From: JACCYI01 sp036389195
GTDB taxonomy: Bacteria > Actinomycetota > Thermoleophilia > Solirubrobacterales > Solirubrobacteraceae
Reading direction: 5' to 3'
DNA: 8,983 nucleotides
Assembly (NCBI GenBank): GCA_036389195.1
Contig: DASVQH010000082.1
Coordinates: 1 to 8,983, forward strand
Shown: piece after piece, positions 1 through 8,573 of the stretch
How the letters are laid out: every line of letters begins with the position of its first letter
Position numbering within the stretch: position 1 is the stretch's first letter
The notes under the pieces: model-generated
Database searches by the model: none
What the model was told of the DNA's origin: nothing
Seen by the model: only the letters and a program-made list of their open reading frames with translations
Translations under genes and position numbers: made by a program

Positions 1-1
1 G

Positions 2-1534
2 CCGCCGGCCCTCGCGCCGCGCCCCGCGCGCGTCCTGCTGCTCGCCACGGTCCTCGTCGTCGCGGTCTGCGGCTTCGTCTACGAGCTGCAGATCGTCGCG
101 CTGGGCACCTACCTGTTCGGCAACTCGGTGTTCCAGGTCTCGATCGTGCTGGCCGCCTTCGTGTCGGCGATGGGCCTCGGGTCGCTGGCCGCGAAGCCGC
201 TGCTGCGCCGGCCGGTCGCGGCCTTCGCGCTCGTCGAGGCGGCGGTGGCGCTCGTCGGCGGCCTGTCGGCGATGGCGCTCTACGCGGCGTTCGCGTGGGC
301 CGACCTCTACCAGCCGGCGATGATCGTGACGGCGAGCGCGATCGGGCTGCTGGTGGGCTGCGAGATCCCGCTGCTGCTCTCGCTGATGCAGCGCGTGCGC
401 CCGCGCGACGCGGGCGTCTCGGTCGCCGACCTGCTGGCCGCCGACTACCTCGGGGCCGTGGTCGCCGGCATCGGCTTCCCGTTCGTCCTGCTGCCGCTGC
501 TCGGGCAGATCCAGGGCGCGATCGCGGTCGGCGCGCTCAACGCGCTGGCCGGCCTGGCCGTCGTGTGGCTGATGGGCGGGCGCGCCCGCGCGCGGCTCGC
601 CGCCGCGCCGCTCGCCGTGCTCGCGCTGCTGGCCGCCGGCGCGGCGGCGTCCGGGCGCTTCGAGGTCACGGCGCGCCAGCGGCTGTTCGACGACCCGATC
701 GTCCACGCGGAGCGCTCGCGCTACCAGGAGATCGTGCTGACCGAGCGCCTGGGCGGCGGCGACCTGCGCCTCTTCCTCAACGGCGACCTGCAGTTCTCCT
801 CGGCGGACGAGCACCGCTACCACGAGGCGCTCGTGCATCCGGCGATGGCCGGCCCGCACGCGCGCGTGCTCGTCCTCGGCGGCGGCGACGGCCTGGCCAT
901 GCGCGAGGTGCTGCGCTACCCGGGGGTCGAGCGGGCGGTCGAGGTCGAGCTCGACCCCGCGATGATCGCGCTGGCGCGCCGCGATCCCCGGCTCGCGCGC
1001 CTCAACCGCGGCGCGCTGCGCGACCGGCGGGTGGAGGTCGTCACCGCGGACGCGTTCGCCTGGCTGCGCCGGCAGTCCGAGCGCTTCGACGTGATCGTGG
1101 CCGACTTCCCCGACCCCGACGACGCCGCCACCGCCAAGCTCTACTCGGTCGAGATGTACGCCGGGCTGCGCCGGCGCGCGCTCGCCCCAGGCGGCCGGAT
1201 CGTCGTGCAGGCCGGCTCGCCGTTCTTCGCGCGCGAGGCCTTCTGGGGCGTCGAGCGGTCGGTCGCCGCCGCGGGGCTGGCCACCCGCCCGTACCACGTC
1301 GACGTCCCGAGCTTCGGCGACTGGGGCTTCGTCCTGGCCGCGGCCGGCAGCGGCGGCACCCCGGGCCTCGCGCTGCGCCCGCCCGCGGGCGCGCGCCTTC
1401 GCTTCCTCACCGCGGCCGTGCTCGCCGGCGCGGCCGCCTTCCCAGCCGACGCCGGCCCGCTGAAGGTCGCGCCCAACACGCTCAACCGCCCGCGGCTGCT
1501 CGACTACGAGCGCCGCGCCTACCGCGACTACTAG
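2..1534 (+). CDS. speE: Membrane-anchored spermidine synthase-like aminopropyltransferase (5' partial)
   Basis: Predicted polyamine aminopropyltransferase, which would transfer an aminopropyl group from decarboxylated SAM to a diamine such as putrescine. The frame is open from base 2, so the start lies left of the window; 510 residues are visible. Numbering from the first visible codon, about seven hydrophobic segments fall between residues 11 and 217 (first segment with CGFVYEL, second with AMGLGS). A soluble Rossmann-type domain follows: YQEI (241-244), DEHRYHEALVHP (269-280), the nucleotide-binding loop GGGDG (293-297), the acidic VEVELD strand end, and DFPDPDD (368-374) where spermidine synthases carry the catalytic Asp. 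The tail ending in LLDYERRAYRDY fits the family, so the C-terminus looks intact. A GTG at 128 is internal to the first membrane pairs and is not the start. Fused membrane and synthase domains are a known bacterial architecture. The actual amine acceptor (putrescine, agmatine, cadaverine) cannot be read from sequence. folD begins 10 bases downstream. Confidence 0.85.
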   Translation, partial: PPALAPRPARVLLLATVLVVAVCGFVYELQIVALGTYLFGNSVFQVSIVLAAFVSAMGLGSLAAKPLLRRPVAAFALVEAAVALVGGLSAMALYAAFAWADLYQPAMIVTASAIGLLVGCEIPLLLSLMQRVRPRDAGVSVADLLAADYLGAVVAGIGFPFVLLPLLGQIQGAIAVGALNALAGLAVVWLMGGRARARLAAAPLAVLALLAAGAAASGRFEVTARQRLFDDPIVHAERSRYQEIVLTERLGGGDLRLFLNGDLQFSSADEHRYHEALVHPAMAGPHARVLVLGGGDGLAMREVLRYPGVERAVEVELDPAMIALARRDPRLARLNRGALRDRRVEVVTADAFAWLRRQSERFDVIVADFPDPDDAATAKLYSVEMYAGLRRRALAPGGRIVVQAGSPFFAREAFWGVERSVAAAGLATRPYHVDVPSFGDWGFVLAAAGSGGTPGLALRPPAGARLRFLTAAVLAGAAAFPADAGPLKVAPNTLNRPRLLDYERRAYRDY

Positions 1535-1544
1535 TCTCCCGTCC
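1532..1544 (+). promoter_or_regulatory. Candidate -10 hexamer TAGTCT overlapping the upstream stop codon, before folD
   Basis: TAGTCT at 1532-1537 fits TANNNT and its first three bases are the stop codon of the aminopropyltransferase. Seven bases separate it from the folD ATG at 1545, which would put the transcript start at or next to the start codon (leaderless). No TTGACA-like -35 is visible at the right distance, and no Shine-Dalgarno sequence precedes folD. A stop codon alone gives half of this match, so it is weak evidence. Confidence 0.22.
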
Positions 1545-2420
1545 ATGGCGGCGGAGCTCATCGACGGCAAGGCGATCGCGGCGCGCGTCCGCGGCGAGGT
1601 GGCGCGCGAGGTCGAGGCGTGGGTGGCCGACGGGCGCCCGGCGCCCGGGCTGGCCACCGTGCTCGTCGGCGACGACGCGGCGTCCGCGGTCTACGTCGGC
1701 GGCAAGCAGCGGGCGTCGGCCGAGGTCGGCATCCGGGGCTTCGATCACCGGCTCCCCGCCGACACCCCGCAGGACGAGGTCCAGACGCTGCTCGAGCGGC
1801 TCAACGCCGACCCCGAGGTCGCCGGGATCCTGCTGCAGCTGCCGACGCCGCCGCAGGTCGACGGCTCGGCGATGTCGGGGCTCATCTCGCCGCTCAAGGA
1901 CGTCGACGGCCTGACCGCGATCTCCACCGGGCTGCTGCACAAGGGCCAGCCCGGGCTGCGGCCGTGCACGCCGGCCGGCGTGATGGAGCTGCTGCGCGCT
2001 CACGACGTGGCGCTCGAGGGCGCCGAGGCCGTGGTGCTCGGGCGCTCGGAGCTGGTCGGCAAGCCGGTCGCGGCGCTGCTCCTGGCCGCCAACGCGACCG
2101 TGACGACGTGCCACTCGCGCACGCGCGACCTCGCCGCGGTGTGCCGGCGCGCGGACGTGCTGGTCGCGGCGGTCGGCCGCCCGCGGATGGTCGGGGCCGA
2201 CTGGGTCAAGCCCGGCGCCGCGGTGATCGACGTGGGGATCAACCGCACCGACGAGGGGCTCGCGGGCGACGTCGACTTCGCGGCGGTCCGCGAGGTGGCG
2301 GGCCTGCTCACGCCGGTCCCGGGCGGCGTCGGCCCGATGACCATCGCCATGCTGCTGCGCAACACGATGCTGGCGGCGCGCATGCAGCGCGACGCGGCGG
2401 CGGCCGGCGCCGCGGTCTAG
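1545..2420 (+). CDS. folD: Bifunctional methylenetetrahydrofolate dehydrogenase / methenyltetrahydrofolate cyclohydrolase
   Basis: Cytosolic FolD converts 5,10-methylene-THF to 5,10-methenyl-THF with NADP, then to 10-formyl-THF, used for purines and fMet-tRNA. The 291 residues match the usual length. Visible signatures: YVGGKQRA, with Y50 and the catalytic Lys K54; QLPTPP with Q98; KDVDGLTAIS with folate-contacting D121; RPCTPAGVMELL (140-150); the nucleotide-binding GRSELVGKPVA (166-176) followed by ATVTTCHSRT; IDVGIN (228-233); and the C-terminal TPVPGGVGPMTIAMLL (256-271). All expected active-site residues are present. QLPTP instead of QLPLP and DGLTAIS instead of DGFHPxN are mild variants; the latter resembles eukaryotic MTHFD1. 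The ATG at 1545 is chosen because the protein then begins with the usual MAAELIDGKAIA. No Shine-Dalgarno sequence precedes it; it may be leaderless or coupled to the gene 10 bases upstream. Confidence 0.97.
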   Translation: MAAELIDGKAIAARVRGEVAREVEAWVADGRPAPGLATVLVGDDAASAVYVGGKQRASAEVGIRGFDHRLPADTPQDEVQTLLERLNADPEVAGILLQLPTPPQVDGSAMSGLISPLKDVDGLTAISTGLLHKGQPGLRPCTPAGVMELLRAHDVALEGAEAVVLGRSELVGKPVAALLLAANATVTTCHSRTRDLAAVCRRADVLVAAVGRPRMVGADWVKPGAAVIDVGINRTDEGLAGDVDFAAVREVAGLLTPVPGGVGPMTIAMLLRNTMLAARMQRDAAAAGAAV

Positions 2421-2987
2421 ATGGACGCCGGGCGCCTGCGCAGCGGGGAGCGGCTGGCCGGCCTGGCCGGCCTGGCGCTGCTCGTGCTGACCTTCCTGCC
2501 CTGGTTCCGCGAGCCGACCCGGTACCTGCCGGTCGGCGTCCCGTTCGATCCGGACCTCAGCGCCTGGGAGGCGTTCGCCGTCGTCGACGTGCTGATCGCG
2601 CTGACCGCGCTCGCGGGCCTCGCCGTCGCGTTCTTCGCGGCCTCGCGGCGCGCGCCCGCGGTCCCGCTGGCGACCGCGGTGATCGCCGCCGGCCTGGCCG
2701 TCATCACCGCCGTCGTCGTCGCCTACCGGCTGCTCAACCAGCCGGGGCCGAACGACCAGATCGAGGTCCGCCCGTTCGCCTACCTCGGGCTGCTCGCCGT
2801 CCTCGGCGTCGCCGCGGGAGCCTGGCGGACGATGGCCGACGAGCGCACGGACGCCGAGCCGGCGCCGCTCGGCCCCGCCCAGCCCGTGCCCGACGCCACC
2901 GCGGCGGCCGGCTCGGTCGTCGCCACCGGCGGCGTCCCCGACGCCGCGCCGCAGGGCGACCGGCGGCCGCCGACCCCGCCGAACTAG
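2421..2987 (+). CDS. Small four-helix membrane protein of unknown function
   Basis: I do not recognise a characterised family. The 188-residue protein has four likely membrane helices at about residues 11-28, 52-72, 80-103 and 118-136. A loop of about 20 residues between the first two starts with LPWF and ends in SAWEAF; such Trp-containing loops recur in small uncharacterised actinobacterial membrane proteins. The last 50 residues (about 139-188) are Pro/Ala/Gly-rich, probably disordered, and carry no motif I can name. No catalytic signature, Cys pair or signal peptidase site is evident. The ATG directly abuts the folD TAG (TAGATG), without a Shine-Dalgarno sequence, so translation is probably coupled to folD. 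The stop is 14 bases before the gatC ATG. Codon use matches the neighbours, which argues for a real gene. Its place between folD and gatC gives no functional hint. Confidence 0.8.
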   Translation: MDAGRLRSGERLAGLAGLALLVLTFLPWFREPTRYLPVGVPFDPDLSAWEAFAVVDVLIALTALAGLAVAFFAASRRAPAVPLATAVIAAGLAVITAVVVAYRLLNQPGPNDQIEVRPFAYLGLLAVLGVAAGAWRTMADERTDAEPAPLGPAQPVPDATAAAGSVVATGGVPDAAPQGDRRPPTPPN

Positions 2988-3001
2988 ACTGCGACGCCCC
3001 G
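2985..3001 (+). promoter_or_regulatory. Candidate -10 hexamer TAGACT overlapping the stop codon, before gatC
   Basis: TAGACT at 2985-2990 fits TANNNT and shares its TAG with the stop codon of the membrane-protein gene. Eleven bases lie between it and the gatC ATG at 3002, giving a predicted leader of only about 5 bases. There is no Shine-Dalgarno sequence in the gap and no convincing -35. It could give gatCAB its own promoter inside the run of genes. This rests on one short match. Confidence 0.27.
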
Positions 3002-3307
3002 ATGCTGAGCCGCGACCAGGTCCTCCACGTCGCCCGCCTCGCACGCCTCGAGCTCTCAGAGCCCGAGGTCGAGCGCATGGCGGGCGAGCTCTCCAAGGTC
3101 CTCGACCACGTCGAGACGATCGCCCAGCTCGGCGACCTCGACGGGGTGGAGCCCACGACGCACGTCGTCGACGTGGAGAACGCGCTGCGGGCGGACGTGC
3201 CGCGCCCCTCGCTGCCGCGCGACGTCGTGCTCGCCGCCGCCCCCGACGCCGCGTCCGGCGGGTTCCGGGTGCCCAGCCCGGGCGCCGGCGCCAACCCCAC
3301 CGAGTAG
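3002..3307 (+). CDS. gatC: Aspartyl/glutamyl-tRNA(Asn/Gln) amidotransferase subunit C
   Basis: GatC is the small subunit that wraps around GatA and holds it to GatB in the tRNA-dependent amidotransferase, which amidates Glu-tRNA(Gln) and/or Asp-tRNA(Asn). The 101-residue product is the usual size. The N-terminal helical part reads LSRDQVLHVARLARLELSE, followed by a helix with ELSKVLDHVETIAQL (residues 28-42) and then DGVEPTTHV (46-54), all classic GatC features. The C-terminal part has ALRADVPRPSLPRDVVLAAAP and ends in a FRVP-containing segment, as expected for the extension contacting GatB. The ATG at 3002 is chosen because it gives the family's normal N-terminus; the frame is open far upstream but those codons overlap folD and the membrane-protein gene in another frame. 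gatA starts four bases after the stop. Confidence 0.95.
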   Translation: MLSRDQVLHVARLARLELSEPEVERMAGELSKVLDHVETIAQLGDLDGVEPTTHVVDVENALRADVPRPSLPRDVVLAAAPDAASGGFRVPSPGAGANPTE

Positions 3308-3311
3308 CCCC

Positions 3312-4741
3312 GTGAGCACCGCCGCGCTCCACCACCTCACCGCCACGGAGGCGATCGCCCGGATCCACGCCGGCGAGCTCGACGCCGCCGAGCTGTGGCA
3401 CGCCTACCGGGCCCGCGCCGCGGCCGAGGACCTCAACGCGTTCACCTGGGTCGCGCCCGAGGGCGAGCCGCCGGCGGTGGCCGCGGACGCGCCGCTGGCC
3501 GGCGTCCCCGTGGCGATCAAGGACCTCTTCTGCACGAAGGGCATCCCCAGCCAGGCCGGCTCGAAGATCCTCGAGGACTACCGCCCGCCGTACACGGCGA
3601 CCGCCGTCGAGAACCTCGAGCGCGCGGGGGCGCCCGTCCTGGGCAAGACCAACCAGGACGAGTTCGCGATGGGCTCGTCGACCGAGCACTCCGCCTACGG
3701 GCCGACGCTCAACCCCTGGGACCGCACCCGCGTGCCGGGCGGCTCCAGCGGCGGCTCGGCGGCCGCCGTCGCGGCGGGGATCGTCCCGTGGTCGATCGGC
3801 ACGGACACGGGCGGCTCGATCCGCCAGCCGGCCGCGCTGTGCGGCATCGTCGGGCTCAAGCCGACCTACGGCGCGGTCAGCCGCTACGGGATGATCGCCT
3901 TCGCGTCCTCGCTCGACCAGGCCGGCCCGTTCACCCGCGACGTCGCCGACGCCGCGCTGCTGTTCAGCGCCTTGACGTCGAAGGACAAGTGCGACTCCAC
4001 CTCGCTCGGCCTGCCCGAGCCCGTGCGCATGCCGACGGCGACCGACCTGCGCGGCATCCGGCTCGGCGTCCCGGAGGAGCTGAGCGGCGAGGGCATCGAC
4101 GCCGGCGTGCTCGCGGCGTTCCAGCAGAGCCTCGACCTCGCGCGCGACCTCGGCGCGACGGTCGAGACCATCCGCCTGCCGCACGCGCCGCACGGGCTCG
4201 CGGCCTACTACATCCTCGCCCCGGCCGAGTGCTCGAGCAACCTCGCGCGCTACGACGGCGTCCGCTTCGGCGCGCGCGCCGCCGAGGGCGCCGAGGACCT
4301 GCTCTCGATGTACACGCAGACGCGGGCGCACGGGTTCGGCGCCGAGGTCAAGCGCCGGATCATGCTCGGGACGTACGCGCTCTCGTCGGGCTACTACGAC
4401 GCGTACTACGGCCGTGCGCAGAAGGTGCGCACGAAGATCGCCGACGACTTCCGCACGGCGTTCGCGTCCTTCGACTTCGTGGTCACGCCGACGAGCCCGA
4501 CCACGGCGTTCGAGCTCGGCGCCAAGCTCGACGACCCGCTGGCCATGTACCTCAACGACTTCTGCGCCGTCCCGATGAGCCTGGCCGGGATCCCCGCGGT
4601 GTCGATCCCCAACGGGCTCGCCGACGGGCTGCCCACCGGCCTGCAGATCGCCGGGCCGGCCTTCTCGGAGAGCCGGATCCTCGACGCCGCGCACGCGCTC
4701 GAGCAGGCGATCGGCTTCGACACCACGAGGGCGTTCAGCGC

Positions 4742-4745
<4 letters not shown>
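3312..4745 (+). CDS. gatA: Aspartyl/glutamyl-tRNA(Asn/Gln) amidotransferase subunit A (glutaminase)
   Basis: GatA hydrolyses glutamine to supply ammonia to GatB. It is an amidase-signature enzyme of 477 residues, within the normal range. The Lys-cisSer-Ser triad is visible: K70 in VAIKDLF, S145 in VPGGSSGGSAAAV, and S169 in TDTGGSIRQPA. The spacings of 75 and 24 residues are identical to those of the Staphylococcus aureus triad (K79, S154, S178). Further family landmarks are GKTNQDEFAMGSSTEHSAYG (111-130), GLKPTYGAVSRYG (181-193) and GLPTGLQIAGP near the C-terminus. The GTG at 3312 is the only sensible start, giving MSTAALHHLTATEAIA; there is no Shine-Dalgarno sequence, so coupling to gatC, four bases upstream, is likely. 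The TGA overlaps the gatB start as GTGA. Nothing is missing or broken. Confidence 0.97.
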
Positions 4746-6170
<1,425 letters not shown>

Positions 6171-6181
<11 letters not shown>

Positions 6182-6572
6182 CGACGGCGGGCGGGCCGGC
6201 CCCGGGCCGTTCAGCCACATGCTGGGCTTCCGGCTCGTCTCGGCGGACGCCGAGGGCGCGGTCATGGAGGCCACCCCGGGCCCCGACCACGTCAACGGCG
6301 GCGGCATCCTGCACGGCGGCTACCTGTCGGCGCTGCTCGACAGCACGACCGGGTGGGCGGTCCACGCCGCGCTGCCCGGCCGCCAGGCGGCGCCGCACCT
6401 GCACCTCAGCGTCCAGTACGTGCGGCCCGGCCGGGCGGGCACGCCGCTCGTGTGCCGCGGCCGCTGCATCCGGGCCGGCCGGAGCGTCGCGGCCGCCGAG
6501 GCCGAGATCACCCAGGACGGCGTCGTGATCGCCCGCGCGGTGACGAGCCACGCCGTCCTGGGTCCCGCCTGA
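6171..6572 (+). CDS. PaaI-family hotdog-fold thioesterase
   Basis: Predicted acyl-CoA (or other acyl-thioester) thioesterase of 133 residues, the usual single-hotdog length; such enzymes act as cytosolic dimers or tetramers. The PaaI-type signature is clear: VNGGGILHGGYLSALLDSTTG at about residues 41-61, with N42, H48-G49-G50 and the acidic D57 that normally serves as catalytic base or nucleophile. The later strands HLHLSVQYVRPGRAGTPLVC and GRSVAAAEAEITQDGVVIARA fit the hotdog sheet. The start is taken as the TTG at 6171, inside the last 11 bases of gatB, which implies translational coupling. No better ATG or GTG exists before the ATG at 6219 (residue 17), which would trim the N-terminus but keep the core. 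GAGAAG at 6164-6169 is too close to the TTG to be a normal ribosome binding site. The acyl substrate is unknown. Confidence 0.88.
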
Positions 6573-8573
6573 CTACGGCCGCGCCGGGTCCTTCTCGGCC
6601 TGGCAGGGCCCGCCGTTGCAGACGTCGATCACCTTGCCGTCGGCCGTCAGGAACGCCGACTTCTGCTGGCGGGCGATCTGCGTGTACCGCGGGTCGCCGT
6701 GCGGATCGACGCCCAGGTGCTCCGGCGTGTTGGTGAGCGGCTGCTTGGGCACGCGGGCCAGCCCGCCGCCCGGCTCCCAGTAGATGATCGCCGAGCCCGC
6801 GTACGGGAACGCCGGGATGGTCTCGATCCCCCACAGCGGGGTCTTCTCGTCGCTGACCCCGGGGAAGAGCGGGTTGGGGTTCGCCCGCGCGCCGATCGTC
6901 CGGGCCATGATGTCGGCCGCCGCGGTGGTGACCTGGTGGTCGCCGCGCGCGACGTGCATCAGCACCTCGTGGTTGGGCGTGCCGGGGGGCGGGTCGCTCG
7001 TGATGTGCGCGGCCCAGCCGTCTGACTCGGAGCGGTCCCACAGCAGCTGGATGAGCGACAGCGCCAGCGGCCGCGAGGCCTCGTCGGGGTACGCCGGGTT
7101 GAACACCGCGCCGTAGGTCTTCCAGTTCGAGCTGCGGGTCAGCAGCAGCGAGAAGTTCATCCCCGGCACGCCGAGGACCGCGCGGCGGAAGTCGGGCGAG
7201 ACGGCGGTGAGCGCGCCGCCCAGGATGCCGCCCTGCGAGTTGCCGTCGTAGAACAGGTTGCCGAGCGCGAACGCCGCGTGGTCGCCGACCTGGAACGCCG
7301 GATCGGCGGAGAGGCCCTGCGGGTGGCGCATGAGCCGCCCGAGGTACATGAAGTTGAGGATCCCCTGCTGCAGGCGGTCGGCCAGCTCGGGGAACTTCGA
7401 CAGATCCTTGAGGATCTCGGCGGTGTTGCCCACGTCCTCCGTCGACATGCCGCTCCAGTCGGTGGCGCAGAACGTCATGTTGCTCTCCTGCGCCATCAGC
7501 CAGATGGACGTGCCCTTGGTCGCCTCGTCGGCGTCCCCGAGCAGCCCGTGGCCGTAGAGCGACCCGCGGCCGGCCGCCTGCTGGGCGGCGCGCGGGATGA
7601 CGCAGACGAACCGGGCGGTCTGCTCGCTGCCCGGCGCCTGCGCCGGCAGCCCGTCCGCCCCGAGGTTCAGCCGGCCCCCGGGCCCGCAGCCCGGCGAGCT
7701 CAGGTAGCACGGCACCTGGAACGTCCCGGTCACGCGCCGCAGCAGCTGCGGGTTCTCCTCGGGCGTGTACGCCTCGACGCCGGTGACCTTGAAGGCGGGC
7801 GCCTTGCCGTCGACGCGCGTGTCGGCCAGGTCGGTGTCGCCCAGCTTGGCGAACGCGTCGTCGCGCATGCGAAGCAGCCGCGACTGCAGCGACTGCTCCG
7901 AGCCCACCGTGAACTCCCACGCCACGTGGATGCCCTTGGCCTTGATCTTGGCCCGCTTGGCCAGCGCGAGGATCGACTTCAGGCGCGCGCTCTTGCGCTT
8001 CTTGCGCATGCCCTTGAGCGGCTTGACCTTCTTGCCGCTCCCCGTGCGCAGGTTGCGGACGACGACCACGTAGCGGCGTCCCTCGACGAGGTTCTTCGCC
8101 GGATGCACGAGGATCGTGCGGCGGCTGTTGCGCGACGCGTTGGCGTCGAGCTCGGCCCAGTAGGCCTGCCGCTTGCGGCTGTTGGCGTCGAGGATCACGA
8201 TCGGCGCCTTGCGGCGCAGCGAGGCCGCGATGTCGGTGATCGGCGCGAGCTTCGAGCGCTTGAAGGCCTTGGGGCTGTTGACGCCCGGGACCTTGAGCAC
8301 GAGCTGCGAGCCCGGGCTGAACCCGTCGAGCCGGTTCTGGTCGGTGAGGTCGATCGCCGTGCCGGCCGCGTTCTCCGGCGCGCAGCGGGCCGGGAGGTTC
8401 AGGCGCCGGCCGGTCTCCGACGCGCTGTCCTTCTTCGTCCACGCGTCGTTGGGGAACGGCAGCAGCGCCGCCTTGCCGCCGAGGTAGCGGCACTGCTTGG
8501 GGACGGCGGCGGAGGCCGAGGCGGCCACCGTGAGCGAGGCCACGAGGGCCAGGAGGAACGCGGAGAGCTTCAT
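6573..8573 (-). CDS. Secreted alpha/beta-hydrolase-like protein
   Basis: A 666-residue exported protein. Residues 1-22 are a Sec signal peptide (MKLSAF, hydrophobic core, then ASASA before AVPK), without a lipobox. Residues about 35-175 look like an all-beta N-terminal domain beginning LLPFPNDAWT and RLNLP, a pattern I recall from secreted lipase-like proteins of the VolA type. A Lys/Arg-rich stretch covers about 181-213. The C-terminal half resembles an alpha/beta hydrolase: LYGHGLLGD (339-347) as oxyanion region, GNSQG (444-448) as nucleophile elbow with S446, D545 in ARGDHQV as likely acid, and H625 in DPHGDPR as likely catalytic His (H546 is an alternative). Eight cysteines in the mature part, including PCYLSSPGC and VCNGGPC, suggest disulfides. 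Lipase, esterase or peptidase activity is possible; the substrate is unknown. The ATG is followed at once by the signal peptide. Its stop abuts the convergent thioesterase stop. Confidence 0.85.
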   Translation of the reverse strand: MKLSAFLLALVASLTVAASASAAVPKQCRYLGGKAALLPFPNDAWTKKDSASETGRRLNLPARCAPENAAGTAIDLTDQNRLDGFSPGSQLVLKVPGVNSPKAFKRSKLAPITDIAASLRRKAPIVILDANSRKRQAYWAELDANASRNSRRTILVHPAKNLVEGRRYVVVVRNLRTGSGKKVKPLKGMRKKRKSARLKSILALAKRAKIKAKGIHVAWEFTVGSEQSLQSRLLRMRDDAFAKLGDTDLADTRVDGKAPAFKVTGVEAYTPEENPQLLRRVTGTFQVPCYLSSPGCGPGGRLNLGADGLPAQAPGSEQTARFVCVIPRAAQQAAGRGSLYGHGLLGDADEATKGTSIWLMAQESNMTFCATDWSGMSTEDVGNTAEILKDLSKFPELADRLQQGILNFMYLGRLMRHPQGLSADPAFQVGDHAAFALGNLFYDGNSQGGILGGALTAVSPDFRRAVLGVPGMNFSLLLTRSSNWKTYGAVFNPAYPDEASRPLALSLIQLLWDRSESDGWAAHITSDPPPGTPNHEVLMHVARGDHQVTTAAADIMARTIGARANPNPLFPGVSDEKTPLWGIETIPAFPYAGSAIIYWEPGGGLARVPKQPLTNTPEHLGVDPHGDPRYTQIARQQKSAFLTADGKVIDVCNGGPCQAEKDPARP

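Noticed and set aside
1830..1935. Unusual FolD motifs QLPTPP and DGLTAISTGLL
   Set aside because: All catalytic residues are kept and the DGLT form also occurs in eukaryotic MTHFD1, so this is ordinary family variation.
2454..2478. Short tandem GGCCGGCCTG repeat at the start of the membrane-protein gene
   Set aside because: Two copies encoding LAGLAGL in a hydrophobic helix; expected from GC-rich Leu/Ala/Gly codons.
295..3001. Long plus-strand alternative frames over the aminopropyltransferase, folD and the membrane-protein gene
   Set aside because: Arg/Pro/Ala-rich shadow translations with no motif; only the tail of the second is real, as gatC.
1482..4694. Minus-strand open frame of 1070 codons opposite folD, gatC and gatA
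   Set aside because: Its translation is a low-complexity Arg/Gly/Ala/Asp string typical of antisense frames in GC-rich coding DNA; the plus strand carries clear conserved genes.
3395..4741. Upstream extension of the gatB frame across gatA
   Set aside because: Shadow translation of gatA; the true GatB N-terminus begins at the GTG at 4742.
6573..6640. Possible terminator hairpin in the GC-rich bases at the convergent ends
   Set aside because: Only four-base GGCC stems and no T-run on either strand.
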